Origin: Methylomonas methanica MC09
GTDB lineage: Bacteria > Pseudomonadota > Gammaproteobacteria > Methylococcales > Methylomonadaceae
Direction of reading: 5' to 3'
NCBI RefSeq assembly: GCF_000214665.1
Contig: NC_015572.1
Location: forward strand, 1,860,001-1,924,000
Length of the DNA stretch: 64,000 nucleotides
The notes below the pieces were generated by a model. It did not search any database. It was not told the origin of the DNA and saw only the letters and a list, made by a program, of their open reading frames with translations. Position 1 is the first letter of the stretch, and the number at the start of each line of letters is the position of its first letter. Shown here piece by piece: positions 18,422-27,487 of the stretch. The position numbers and the translations under genes were made by a program.

Positions 18422-20347
18422 TCAGCCGGTCGTTATTACAAATGCTTTATTATTGCCGCGTCGCAATATGCCTCTTAGGGTCCATTTCACGCCGTCTAAA
18501 AATCCGATTTCCATCGGTTTGTTGAAATTATCCCAGGCGTTTTTGCACAGGCCGTTAATATCACCGGTCAACATGTCATCCAATCGGTCGGGGGTGACCA
18601 AATTCAGCTTGCTGGATAACGATAGGGATAGATAATCGCCAAATTCCATATTGACGGCTGGTGGTACCTCACAAAACTGTTGGGGTGACTGTAGCTGATT
18701 ACGGCCATGCTTTAACAAGGCAATGATCAGTCGGATTGCATGACGATCGAATTTTGATTCGACGTTATTGCCAGCCAACAAAGCTTCAAATTGACCCGAT
18801 GGAATGGTTAGCATTTCTCGGATGTCCCAGTCGAACTTCTCCTGCGCGTAGTTATGCTCTCCCAAAGCAAGTAAATAGCGTTGAAATAACCCAAATGCGC
18901 CCGATAACTTGCCATGGGAATAATCATCAAAATGTGGATTATTCGAGATAGCCCGCAGCAATAGCTCTAAACCGTGTACTAAACCCTGATCTGTTTCTTC
19001 TGTAAAAACAGAATGGGCGAGGAACACTGTTTGCATTGCTAATAAATATTTACTGGTTTCGCATTGCGGTACCGATCGATGCAGCCAATACAGCAAAGGC
19101 ATAATATCGACAAAATCGCGCAGAAAATGACTGAGCTCAATGTCTTCAATTTCCGGCTCCGGTTCTTCGACTGACTTGATACCACCTAAATCCGGCTCCA
19201 GGCTGCGGCGGTGGTTGAGTTCGTCTCGGGCCAGTTCTAACAGTCTTTCGACTAAGTCGAAGCGGTCTTTTTCGAACCAAATGGCGGTGATGCCCAGGTT
19301 TTCCAGCGTGGCGTTGCGTGCGGCCATGGCTTCCGGGTTATCGCAGGCTTGTTCGATGGAAAAATGCTGTGGAAATTCGGCATCGCCCGCTTGTTGGCGC
19401 ACGGCGCGGAACACTTGCACGGTGCGGTCGTTGTTCAAACTGCACCCCAGGAACAGCAAGCTGGTGGTTTGATAATACTGGCTCAATAACTTCGGAATCG
19501 GCAGCGACAAATCCAGCGCGTCGGCACCGTAAGCATCGTCGTATTGGTTTTTGCTGAGGATACATTTGCCGGGCTTGGTGATGTCGCCGTGCAACTTGAT
19601 GAGGGTGGTGCGCTTGGCGTCCGGTTGTTCGCTACGCAGCAAGGCGTTGATGATTTGTATGCGATCTTCCTGGCCCGCGCCGAAGGCTTGTTCCAGCAGC
19701 CGGTCGTAATTGGTGGTCAATACCGTATCGCCGAACAACTCGGTCAAGCGCCAAACCGCATCGGGGATTATGCCGCTTTTACTGAACACGTCACGGATTT
19801 CGGCAACGAACACGTCATGACCGCGTTTGGCTTCAATCTCGGCGATGATGGTTTCGAACTCGCCTGCTGCCAGCAGGGCTTCGATGTGCTCGCTGGCGAT
19901 ATTGGCGGTTTTGCCTTGTTGACGCAGATGATCTTGCCAAGACGGGAAGCGACCGCCGACTGATACACCGGCGCCGACGAAGGGCAGCACGTTGCCCTTG
20001 GCCATTTGCAGCAGCAATTGTTCGAAGTGTTCGACATTGCGCTCGAACCAGTGCTCGTCTCCGGTCAAGGGTTGCAAATAATCGCGGCTGAGGACTTCCT
20101 GGCGCCGGTTGATTTTGTATTGCTCGAAGGCTTGGTCGTATTGGGCTTTATCGCCGGCAAACAGAGCTTTGGCCGGTTGCGACAGGTTATCCAAACCCAA
20201 GTCTTCACGCAAGGTTTGCGCGTCGTCGCTTTCCTCCAGCCAGGCGTTGAAGTCGGCGTAGTGGTCGAAAAAATGATGCTGGCATAAAGCAAATTCCCTC
20301 TCCCTCAGGGAGAGGGTTAGGGTGAGGGGAATAATTTGGATGATCAC
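18422..20347 (-). CDS. SIR2-domain protein linked to a type I restriction locus
   Basis: A SIR2-like (NAD-binding) domain is recognised by VLPFVGAGVS, VLTTNYDRLLEQ, LIKLHGDITKPG and SLLFLGCSLNN. A C-terminal region of about 270 residues follows that I do not recognise. SIR2 domains in defence genes usually deplete NAD+ on infection. The start is uncertain: there is no ATG ahead of the SIR2 core. The frame runs upstream through a REP-like repeat into the hsdS 3' end. GTG 20347 has a purine-rich GGGGTGAGG before it and is my best guess, giving 641 residues. The first dozen codons are then repeat-encoded. Confidence 0.78.
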   Translation of the reverse strand: MIIQIIPLTLTLSLREREFALCQHHFFDHYADFNAWLEESDDAQTLREDLGLDNLSQPAKALFAGDKAQYDQAFEQYKINRRQEVLSRDYLQPLTGDEHWFERNVEHFEQLLLQMAKGNVLPFVGAGVSVGGRFPSWQDHLRQQGKTANIASEHIEALLAAGEFETIIAEIEAKRGHDVFVAEIRDVFSKSGIIPDAVWRLTELFGDTVLTTNYDRLLEQAFGAGQEDRIQIINALLRSEQPDAKRTTLIKLHGDITKPGKCILSKNQYDDAYGADALDLSLPIPKLLSQYYQTTSLLFLGCSLNNDRTVQVFRAVRQQAGDAEFPQHFSIEQACDNPEAMAARNATLENLGITAIWFEKDRFDLVERLLELARDELNHRRSLEPDLGGIKSVEEPEPEIEDIELSHFLRDFVDIMPLLYWLHRSVPQCETSKYLLAMQTVFLAHSVFTEETDQGLVHGLELLLRAISNNPHFDDYSHGKLSGAFGLFQRYLLALGEHNYAQEKFDWDIREMLTIPSGQFEALLAGNNVESKFDRHAIRLIIALLKHGRNQLQSPQQFCEVPPAVNMEFGDYLSLSLSSKLNLVTPDRLDDMLTGDINGLCKNAWDNFNKPMEIGFLDGVKWTLRGILRRGNNKAFVITTG

Positions 20348-20379
20348 CCTCACCCCGGCCCTCTCCCACCGGGAGAGGG
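20296..20379. repeat. REP-like palindrome doublet between hsdS and SIR2
   Basis: Two inverted copies of a palindromic unit: 20296-20329 (CCCTCTCCCTCAGGGAGAGG core) and 20347-20379 (CCCTCACCCCGGCCCTCTCC core), facing each other across about 17 bases. The same unit recurs at each junction of this locus. The doublet resembles bacterial REP/BIME elements that can stabilise or terminate mRNA. Confidence 0.85.
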
Positions 20380-20391
20380 AGAAACACCCGT

Positions 20392-22170
20392 TCAAGAGAC
20401 GGCTTGCTCGACGATGGCGTCGGCGAGTTGCAGTTGCGTGGTTTGAGCGTTGCCGATGCGGGCTTTCAGGGCGTCGCACAGCGCCATCAGTTCATCGACT
20501 TTGGCGACGATGCGGTATTGTTCTTCCAATGGTGGGATTGGAATTACTGTGTTCGATATTTTCGCCAGATTTAAGTTTGGTTGGGCACCTCCAGCTGAAT
20601 GGCTTCTCAACTCTTCATAAGCCTTCTTAAAAAAAAGTTTTATAAATCTTCGATGAGAAACATCTTTGTTGATGCAAACAACTGCTGCACAAGCTTGATT
20701 TGTTCCTGCTTCAATCATTAGCTCTGATACTTGTCCTCGGGTTTTTCCTTGACCATACATCGCAATTATCAATGTTCCAATAGGGTATACAGATACATTC
20801 GTTTCATTTAATGCAAGTCGTGATATTTTTTCGTTAGCTTCAAAAATATAATCTTGGTTCGTCTCGCCACTCGTTACCCAATTTATTTCTGGCGGAAAAT
20901 AATACGATGCTTTATCTCGTAAAGGTGTTGAACCGGTACCAACGATTGTGAAATCACCTAGCCTAGAAATCTCCCAAGTTACTGGGATATTTTGAGGTTT
21001 CTCAGATGTCTCGATTTGTGCCGCTGCATTTTGCTTCCTAATTATCCCTTGCTCAATAAGCTGCATTTTCTCTTTCGAAATATTCTCAAGAAATAACTTT
21101 GCACTTTCCCCAAAGGGATTTTGCGGTACGAGCTTGCCCATGACGGCGAGTTGCAGGAGGGTTTGTTTGATTTGGTCGATGCTGGATTCGGTGGTGAACA
21201 GGGTGTCGAAGTGGTCGGCGATGCGGCTCCAGGCTTGCTCGAATTCCGCAGCGTCGGCGGCTTGAGTCAAAGTATCTAGCAGGGTTTGTACCAGGATTTG
21301 ATGGGCGGCTAGATGGTCGGTTTGCTGCTGCTCCAGTTGATCGCACAGCGCCATCAATTCATCGACTTTGGCGACGATGCGATGTTGCTCGGCGAGTGGG
21401 GGGATTTCCAAAATCAATTTTTCCATACGCTCTTTCGTCATATGGATCATTGCAATTCCGTTTCCTGACGCCTTAATTTTTTCAGTTATCGATTTAAAGA
21501 AATAAAATAAAAACTGCTTATCAAGGCATGATGGATCAAAAAGGTCGAATTTCCAAATATGGTAGTGGTATATGGCTTTTCCGCCTTGCCAAATAAATGG
21601 TCCGAAAGATGCTGACCACGCGTAAATCAAATCGCCATTATCTATATATTTATCTGGCTCGAGCTCTAAATCGGAGTAATACCATTCGTTTGATGTAAAA
21701 AGGTTTCCTACCCTCAATAGAGGTGTGCCTTCTTGCAACATCTCATGTTTTTTATACGCTCGCCCGTTAATTACATTGATTATCTCGCCAAGTCTGGCCA
21801 ACTCCCAGCCGGTTGGTAAATGAGAGGGCTTTTCTTCCTCTGAAATTTCAGGAAGACCTTTCTGTGGTTTTAGTTTTCCTTCATTTATTAATCGTGTCTT
21901 CTGAAGGAAAATTTTATCCAGCAAGGTTTTTGCGGGCTCATCACTCGGGTCTTGCGGCACCAACTTCCCCCGTACCGCCAATTCCAAAATCAATTCGCGC
22001 AGTTTCTTAATGCCGTAGGCGGTGTACTTCGGGTTGCGGGTGTTAGTTGGATTCCCCTCACCCCGGCCCTCTCCCTTTGGAGAGGGGGATTTATTGCCGC
22101 GCCCGGCGCTGCTTTTGCTGGCGATGGCGGTGGTCCAAAGGTCTAAATGTTGGGTAATTAAATCGTTCAT
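20392..22170 (-). CDS. hsdS: type I restriction-modification specificity subunit HsdS
   Basis: The 592-residue subunit chooses the DNA target for the HsdRMS complex. Two target-recognition regions are visible, one starting LPTGWELARLGEIINVINGR and one IPVTWEISRLGDFTIVGTG. Each ends in the conserved helix pattern PPLAEQHRIVAKVDELMALC or PPLEEQYRIVAKVDELMALC. ATG 22170 gives MNDLITQHLDLW. Residues about 28-45 (GNKSPSPKGEGRGEGNP) are encoded by a REP-like palindrome inserted in frame just before the conserved IKKLRELILELAVRGKLVPQ. The rest appears intact. Confidence 0.93.
   Translation of the reverse strand: MNDLITQHLDLWTTAIASKSSAGRGNKSPSPKGEGRGEGNPTNTRNPKYTAYGIKKLRELILELAVRGKLVPQDPSDEPAKTLLDKIFLQKTRLINEGKLKPQKGLPEISEEEKPSHLPTGWELARLGEIINVINGRAYKKHEMLQEGTPLLRVGNLFTSNEWYYSDLELEPDKYIDNGDLIYAWSASFGPFIWQGGKAIYHYHIWKFDLFDPSCLDKQFLFYFFKSITEKIKASGNGIAMIHMTKERMEKLILEIPPLAEQHRIVAKVDELMALCDQLEQQQTDHLAAHQILVQTLLDTLTQAADAAEFEQAWSRIADHFDTLFTTESSIDQIKQTLLQLAVMGKLVPQNPFGESAKLFLENISKEKMQLIEQGIIRKQNAAAQIETSEKPQNIPVTWEISRLGDFTIVGTGSTPLRDKASYYFPPEINWVTSGETNQDYIFEANEKISRLALNETNVSVYPIGTLIIAMYGQGKTRGQVSELMIEAGTNQACAAVVCINKDVSHRRFIKLFFKKAYEELRSHSAGGAQPNLNLAKISNTVIPIPPLEEQYRIVAKVDELMALCDALKARIGNAQTTQLQLADAIVEQAVS
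22054..22089. repeat. REP-like palindrome inside the hsdS coding region
   Basis: The unit CCCCTCACCCCGGCCCTCTC followed by CCTTTGGAGAGGGGG lies in frame within hsdS and encodes a Pro/Gly/Lys-rich insert near residues 30-43. It matches the units outside the gene. Confidence 0.85.
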
Positions 22171-22189
22171 CGTGACTGTGTTCCAAAAG

Positions 22190-22339
22190 CCCTCTCCGGC
22201 GGGAGAGGGTTGGGTGAGGGGAAATTTAATAATGCGGTTTCGCAAGTATTTCGGATCACCCTCATCCTAACCTTCTCGGCAAATGCTCCTGCTTTGCTCT
22301 ACCTCCTGCATCCATGCAGTCGTCCCACGGGGAGAAGGG
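22190..22339. repeat. REP-like palindrome pair between hsdM and hsdS
   Basis: One unit lies at 22190-22221 (CCCTCTCCGGCGGGAGAGGG then TTGGGTGAGGG). A second, longer unit in opposite orientation lies at 22258-22339, with an insert containing CTCCTGC and CATCCATGCAG before GGGGAGAAGG. They fill almost the whole gap between the two genes. Confidence 0.8.
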
Positions 22340-22348
22340 ACAAAGTTA

Positions 22349-23818
22349 CTAGCGTTGGAGAGCTTCTTGCAAAACGGCTTTAAGCTGGTCGCGCACTTTA
22401 CCGATTTCCTGTTGCTGCTGGGCATAGCGTTGTAGCAATTCCTCAGGATCATGGCTGATTTGTTCGCCGACGTGCGGGTTTTTGATGTCCAGGTTGTAGT
22501 TGCGGGCTTTGATGTCGTCGATCGATACCGGCCAGGCCCGTTCGGTGGCTTGGCGCCTGGCGTAGCCATCGGCGGCGCTGCCCCACCAGGCGATTTCGGT
22601 TTGAAATTCTTCAAAGCGCATCGGCTTGGTTTTGTTGTAGCTCTTCACGCCCTCCGGGTAGGGGTGTTCGTAATACCAGACGGTTTGGGTCGGCGTGCCT
22701 TTGTCGAAGAACAGGATGTTGGTTTTGATGCCGGTGTAGGGGTTGAACACGCCGTTGGGCAGGCGCACCACGGTATGGAGGTTGCATTCCGTCAGCAGGC
22801 TTTCCTTGAGGCGGGTTTTCATCCCTTCGCCGAACAGAAAGCCGTCCGGCAGTACCACGGCGGCGCGGCCTTTGTCCTTTAGCAGTTTGATGATCAGCGC
22901 CATAAACAAGTCGGCGGTTTCGCGGGTACGAAACTGGGCCGGAAAGTTGTTTTCGATGCCGTCTTCTTCCATGCCGCCGAACGGCGGGTTGGTGATGATG
23001 ACCTCGACGCGGTCGGCGTTGCCGTAGTCTTTGTACGGGCGGCTGAGGGTGTTGTCGTGGCGGATATTGGTGGGCGTGTCGATGCCGTGCAGAATCATGT
23101 TGGTGACGCAGAGCATATGAGGCAAGGCTTTTTTCTCGACGCCACGAATCGAGGCTTGCAGGGTTTGTTCGTCTTGCTCGGTTTTGACGTAGCGTTCGCG
23201 TTTATGGTCTATGGTGCAGCTTAAAAAGCCGCCGGTGCCGCAGGCCGGGTCGAGTACGGTTTCGGACAATTGCGGGTCGATGCGGTTGACGATGAATTGG
23301 GTGACGGCGCGTGGGGTGTAAAACTCGCCGGCGTTTCCGGCGCTTTGCAGGTCTTTGAGGATTTGTTCGTAAATGCTGCCGAAGGTGTGGCGGTCAGCGG
23401 TGTTGTTGAAGTCGATTTCGCCGATTTTGTTGATGACCTGACGCAGCAAGGTACCGGATTTCATGTAGTTGTAGGCGTCTTCGAACACGTCGCGCACGAC
23501 TTGGGCGCGTTTACCGGCTGGGCCGTGCAGCGGCAGCTTGTCTTTGAGGGTGGGGAAGAGTTGCAGGTTGACGAAGTCGGCCAGTTCGTCGCCGGTCATG
23601 CCTTCCGGGTCTTGCGCCCAGTTGCGCCAACGCAGGTGTTTGGGCAGCGGCGATTGGTAGTCGTCTTCGATCAGTTCCAGTTCTTGTTCGCGGTCATCGA
23701 ATATTTTCAAAAAGAACAGCCACACCAATTGGCTGATGCGCTGGGCGTCGCCATCGACGCCGACATCTTTGCGCATGATGTCTTGAATGGATTTGATGAT
23801 GCCGGAAACGTTGCTCAT
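22349..23818 (-). CDS. hsdM: type I restriction-modification DNA methyltransferase HsdM
   Basis: N6-adenine methyltransferase subunit, 489 residues. The N-terminal helical domain starts MSNVSGIIKSIQDIMRKDVG and contains QLVWLFFLKIFDDRE. The SAM-binding motif is LDPACGTGGFL and the catalytic motif IV is NPPFGG. The HsdM tail (ARNYNLDIKNPHVGEQ; LLQRYAQQQQEIGKVRDQL) is complete. It methylates the recognition site with HsdS, protecting the host and supplying two subunits of the restriction complex. Confidence 0.96.
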   Translation of the reverse strand: MSNVSGIIKSIQDIMRKDVGVDGDAQRISQLVWLFFLKIFDDREQELELIEDDYQSPLPKHLRWRNWAQDPEGMTGDELADFVNLQLFPTLKDKLPLHGPAGKRAQVVRDVFEDAYNYMKSGTLLRQVINKIGEIDFNNTADRHTFGSIYEQILKDLQSAGNAGEFYTPRAVTQFIVNRIDPQLSETVLDPACGTGGFLSCTIDHKRERYVKTEQDEQTLQASIRGVEKKALPHMLCVTNMILHGIDTPTNIRHDNTLSRPYKDYGNADRVEVIITNPPFGGMEEDGIENNFPAQFRTRETADLFMALIIKLLKDKGRAAVVLPDGFLFGEGMKTRLKESLLTECNLHTVVRLPNGVFNPYTGIKTNILFFDKGTPTQTVWYYEHPYPEGVKSYNKTKPMRFEEFQTEIAWWGSAADGYARRQATERAWPVSIDDIKARNYNLDIKNPHVGEQISHDPEELLQRYAQQQQEIGKVRDQLKAVLQEALQR

Positions 23819-23844
23819 TTTTGTTGTTTGTCCTTGAGTTTAAG

Positions 23845-23936
23845 TCCTCTCCGAAGGGAGAGGGTTGGGTGAGGGGAAATTAGAAAGCCATGGCTTTTTT
23901 TATCCCCTCATCCCAGCCTTCTCCCTGTGGGAGAAG
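23845..23936. repeat. REP-like palindrome doublet between DUF559 and hsdM
   Basis: Two units in inverted orientation: 23845-23877 (CCTCTCCGAAGGGAGAGGG core) and 23903-23936 (CCCCTCATCCCAGCCTTCTC core). The DUF559 stop codon lies just beyond the second unit. Confidence 0.82.
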
Positions 23937-23939
23937 AAG

Positions 23940-24278
23940 TTAGCCTTTATTTAAAATTTCCTGCCTAATGCTTTCCAGTACGCCGGCATTGTTTTGCAAT
24001 ACGTCGTTGTTCCAAAATCGAATGACTTTGAACCCGCGCTTTTGCAGTTGCTCGGTTCGTTTCTCGTCGTATTCGATTTGCTTGGCATGTTGGCCGCCGT
24101 CTAGTTCAACAATCAATTTTACCTCCAGGCAGACGAAATCGACGATAAACGAGTCGATTGGAAATTGCCTACGGAATTTTTGGCCGCATAGTTGCCGGTT
24201 ACGCAGGTGCTGCCACAACAGGCGTTCGGCGTCGGTTTGGTTTTTTCTAAGGTCGCGGGCATTGGTAGTTAAGGGCAT
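23940..24278 (-). CDS. DUF559 endonuclease-domain protein
   Basis: A 112-residue protein with the DUF559 pattern: NARDLRKNQTDAERLLWQHL, then a PD-(D/E)XK-like core (IDSFIVDFVCLEVKLIVELD) and KRGFKVIRFWNNDVL. The family is related to very-short-patch-repair-type nucleases. It sits between hsdR and hsdM with REP-like units on both sides, so it may be a mobile passenger. Its role in the restriction system is not known. Confidence 0.9.
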   Translation of the reverse strand: MPLTTNARDLRKNQTDAERLLWQHLRNRQLCGQKFRRQFPIDSFIVDFVCLEVKLIVELDGGQHAKQIEYDEKRTEQLQKRGFKVIRFWNNDVLQNNAGVLESIRQEILNKG

Positions 24279-24286
24279 TTTTTAGT

Positions 24287-24368
24287 CTCCTCACCCCGGC
24301 CCTCTCGGCAATTGCTCCTGCATTGCTCTACTACCTACATCCCTGTAGGCATCCAGCAGGAGAGGGGG
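24287..24368. repeat. REP-like palindrome between hsdR and DUF559
   Basis: The long form of the unit begins CTCCTCACCCCGGCCCTCTC, then an insert with CTACATCCCTGTAGGCATCC, and closes with AGCAGGAGAGGG. It resembles the long unit at 22258-22339. Confidence 0.8.
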
Positions 24369-24372
24369 AAAG

Positions 24373-26718
24373 CTATCGGGATTGGTTGCTGAACAGCTCA
24401 TGCTCCAGTTCTTGTATCGCAGTTTCGTATTGTGCTTTGCCGCCAAAAACCTGATTGATGATTTCCACGGGTGTGCCGATGTCGCTGAACGGTTTGAGTT
24501 TGAGGATTTTGGCGTTTTCCAGGCTGGCGATGCCTTCGTCGGCGTATTTGTCCAGCAAGGCGTTCAGCACGGCGCGGGCTTGGTCGCCGTATTGTGTAAA
24601 GTAGTTGCGCTTTTTGACGTTGTTGGCGCGCTCTTTTCGGGTGAGCGGCGGCTGGTCGTAGGCGATGTGGGCGATCAGGTCGAAATCGCCGTAGTCCTTG
24701 CCGACTTCGGCGGCCAGATTATCCAGCACGATGCCGTGTTCTTCCAGCAGCTCGATTATGACCTGTTTTTTCTTGGTGCTGTGCCAGCGTTGCAGAAACT
24801 CGTCCAGCGAGGCGAATTCGGATTGAATCTGTTTGCGGCTAAAGTCGCGGTAGGATTCGGTAATCAGCGTGCCGTCAGGGCCGAGGTATTCAACGCGCTC
24901 GGCAAGGATTTTAACGGGTACGCCGCTGACGCGGATTTTGTAGGTGCCGGTGGGTTCTTCGATTTCTCCGCCTTCGGGTTCGTCTTCCGGCTCGGGGTCG
25001 GGCGGCACTGGATTGTCGTCTTCTTTGGGTTGGTAGATTACCACCGGTTCTCCGTCGAAATCCGGGTCGCGGAATAAGGCGGTGGCTTTTTTGAAATCCA
25101 TGATGGTGAAGAAAAACTTGCCGAATTCTTCATCAATGCGGGTGCCGCGACCGATGATTTGTTTGAAGCTTGTCATCGAGCTGATGGTTTTATCCAATAC
25201 GATCAGTTTGCAGGTTTTGGCATCGACGCCGGTGGTGAGTAGTTCCGAGGTGGTGGCGATGACCGGGAAGGTGCTTTCCGGGTCGATGAAGTTGTCCAGC
25301 TCGGCTTTGCCTTCCACACTATCGCCGGTAATACGCATCACGTATTTGGGGTTGTCGATAGCCAGTTGCCCGGCGGCGTTGACAATGGCGACGCGCATGC
25401 GTTCGGCATGGTCGATGTCTTCGCAGAAGATGATGGTTTTGGCGTAAGGATCGGTCGCCAGTAAATATTTCATCACCCGTTTGGCGACCAGTTTGGTGCG
25501 CTGGTTGAGCACCAAAATGCGGTCCATGTCGGCGCGGGTGTAGGTGCGGTTTTCGATGCTGTTGCCGAGGTCATCGGTCATGCCGGGCGGCGGCGTCCAG
25601 CCATCGACGTCTTTATCGATGTCGATGCGTATCACTTTGTAGGGCGCGAGAAAGCCGTCTTCGATGCCTTGTTTCAGACTGTAGGTGTACACCGGTTTGC
25701 CGAAGTAATCGGTGCTGGACACGTATTTGGTTTCTTTGGGGGTGGCGGTCAAACCAAGCTGAATGGCGTCTTTAAAGTAATCCAGGATTTCCCGCCAAGC
25801 CGAATCGTCGGCAGCGCTGCCGCGATGGCATTCGTCAATGACGATCATGTCGAAGAAATCGGGTGAGACGTTTTTAAAGATTTTATCTTCCTCTCCCGTG
25901 CCGGTAATGGCTTGGTACAGGCCCAGGTAAATTTCGTAGGACGGATCGAGTTTGCGGTTTTTGATTTTGGTCATCACCGAGCCGAACGGCTTGAAGTCGT
26001 TGACCAGGGTTTGATCGACCAGAATGTTGCGGTCGGCCAGGAACAACACGCGCTTAACCTGTTTGGCTTTCCATAGCCGCCAGATGATTTGAAAGGTGGT
26101 GTAAGTTTTGCCGGTGCCGGTGGCCATCACCAACAGTACGCGCTTTTGTTGATTGGCGACGGCTTCGATGGTGCGGTTGATGGCTTCGACTTGGTAATAG
26201 CGCGGCTGTTTGCTGTTGCTGTCTTCGTAGTAAGGCTGAATGACCAGTTTTTCGTTTTGGTCGGCTATACCGCGATAGTGTTTGTAGCGTTGCCAGAGTT
26301 GGTCCGGTGGCAAAAACGCATCGAGCGCGAATTCGGTTTCGATGTCTTCGTTAGGTGCTGGGGCTTTGTTATGTGCGGCAAATGCATCGCCGTTGGAACT
26401 GAAGGCGCTGGGAACTTGTAGTATCTCTGCATAACCCAGCCCTTGTTGCAGGCCGTGGCTAACGGTGTGATTGTTGTCTTTGGCTTCGACTACGGCAACC
26501 GGGACGCCGGGTTCCCAGTACAACACATAGTCGGCGAATTTCTTTTTTTTCTTGTTGCGGGAGGAAACGTTGCCGCGAACGACGATGGGACCAGGGGTTA
26601 AGGTGACTTCGCGGCGGATTTGGCGTATGGCGTCCCAGCCCGCGTTTTTAATCGCTGGTGTAATGAACAGATCGCAGATGTCGGTCTCACTGAGTTGTTT
26701 TTTGTCTTTGCTGTCCAT
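24373..26718 (-). CDS. hsdR: type I restriction enzyme R subunit HsdR (EcoEI-like)
   Basis: ATP-dependent translocase and nuclease subunit, 781 residues. The N-terminal nuclease domain contains VVEAKDNNH. The helicase motor has ATGTGKT (motif I), IDECHRG (motif II), LTATPKET (motif III) and QIIGRGTRID (motif VI). The C-terminal region (DELEEHG-like LLEEHGIVLDNLAAEVGKDY) resembles the EcoEI R family. The first gene of the minus-strand defence locus, it probably has its promoter within 26719-26986. Confidence 0.95.
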   Translation of the reverse strand: MDSKDKKQLSETDICDLFITPAIKNAGWDAIRQIRREVTLTPGPIVVRGNVSSRNKKKKKFADYVLYWEPGVPVAVVEAKDNNHTVSHGLQQGLGYAEILQVPSAFSSNGDAFAAHNKAPAPNEDIETEFALDAFLPPDQLWQRYKHYRGIADQNEKLVIQPYYEDSNSKQPRYYQVEAINRTIEAVANQQKRVLLVMATGTGKTYTTFQIIWRLWKAKQVKRVLFLADRNILVDQTLVNDFKPFGSVMTKIKNRKLDPSYEIYLGLYQAITGTGEEDKIFKNVSPDFFDMIVIDECHRGSAADDSAWREILDYFKDAIQLGLTATPKETKYVSSTDYFGKPVYTYSLKQGIEDGFLAPYKVIRIDIDKDVDGWTPPPGMTDDLGNSIENRTYTRADMDRILVLNQRTKLVAKRVMKYLLATDPYAKTIIFCEDIDHAERMRVAIVNAAGQLAIDNPKYVMRITGDSVEGKAELDNFIDPESTFPVIATTSELLTTGVDAKTCKLIVLDKTISSMTSFKQIIGRGTRIDEEFGKFFFTIMDFKKATALFRDPDFDGEPVVIYQPKEDDNPVPPDPEPEDEPEGGEIEEPTGTYKIRVSGVPVKILAERVEYLGPDGTLITESYRDFSRKQIQSEFASLDEFLQRWHSTKKKQVIIELLEEHGIVLDNLAAEVGKDYGDFDLIAHIAYDQPPLTRKERANNVKKRNYFTQYGDQARAVLNALLDKYADEGIASLENAKILKLKPFSDIGTPVEIINQVFGGKAQYETAIQELEHELFSNQSR

Positions 26719-26986
26719 GAATCAGGAATCCTGTCTAACGATCGCTTAGCCGAACAGTATAACGTTAGAATGACTGAAGTCAGATATTGCCTGACCATTA
26801 GGAAATCAGGGTGGAAGCAGTTTGCGACTAATTTGGATGACCAGGAACTTAACCAGGTACGGCTAAAGCAAGAAGATCAAGTAGCTTTCCAGTACCGATC
26901 AATCGGCAAGGATGAAAATTTGTTGTACCGAAATAGCAATTCTTAGATTTAAAACAACCGTCTATTTTGTAAGCGTTTGATTTAAT
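26719..26986. other. gap between hsdR and tRNA-Pro
   Basis: This 268-base stretch carries no gene I can support. A 58-codon open frame on the plus strand starts with ATG at 26770 (MTEVRYCLTIRKSG) and ends at 26946, but it has no ribosome site and no family match. The hsdR promoter must lie here. I see no clear -35/-10 pair. Confidence 0.4.
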
Positions 26987-27063
<77 letters not shown>

Positions 27064-27133
27064 TTGTATCTATAAAATCAATTTTGCTGCCAGCAACAAA
27101 GAAGCGGTATTTTAGCACATTATTCGCCACGCG

Positions 27134-27487
27134 TTACTTCAACAATTCCAAAATATCTTCCAATTCGCCAATCATTTGATGAATCAGTTGCTTGGTGCGT
27201 AACGAGTCTTCCTTGGCGTTGTCGCTGGATAAGTGAGCTCTGGCTCCGCCTATGGTGTAGCCTTGTTCGTAAAGCAGAGCGCGGATTTGGCGGATCAGTA
27301 GTACATCATGACGCTGGTAATAACGGCGATTGCCGCGGCGTTTGACCGGGCTCAGTTCGCTAAACTCTTGTTCCCAGTAACGCAGTACGTGCGGTTTTAC
27401 GCCGCACAGTTCACTGACTTCACCAATGGTGAAATAGCGTTTGGCCGGTATGACCGGCAATTCGTTGTTGTTACTGGGTTCCAGCAT
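27134..27487 (-). CDS. MerR family transcriptional regulator
   Basis: A 117-residue MerR-type regulator. The winged helix region reads [20 protein letters not shown], with [16 protein letters not shown] after it, and a C-terminal dimerisation helix ([16 protein letters not shown]) follows. It has no cysteine-rich effector tail, so it is unlikely to be a metal sensor. It overlaps the ihfA 3' end by 17 bases. This gene is commonly found downstream of ihfA in gammaproteobacteria, with unknown targets. Confidence 0.93.
   Translation of the reverse strand: MLEPSNNNELPVIPAKRYFTIGEVSELCGVKPHVLRYWEQEFSELSPVKRRGNRRYYQRHDVLLIRQIRALLYEQGYTIGGARAHLSSDNAKEDSLRTKQLIHQMIGELEDILELLK

Noticed and set aside
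20296..24368. Repeats in the restriction locus as a CRISPR array
   Set aside because: Units are inverted and irregularly spaced by whole genes, with no spacers and no cas genes.
24382..25077. 231-codon open frame antisense to hsdR
   Set aside because: It mirrors the hsdR frame, has no ribosome site and its composition is a reverse complement artefact.
26770..26946. 58-codon plus-strand open frame upstream of hsdR
   Set aside because: No ribosome site, no family resemblance, and it lies in a promoter region. It may be chance or a remnant.
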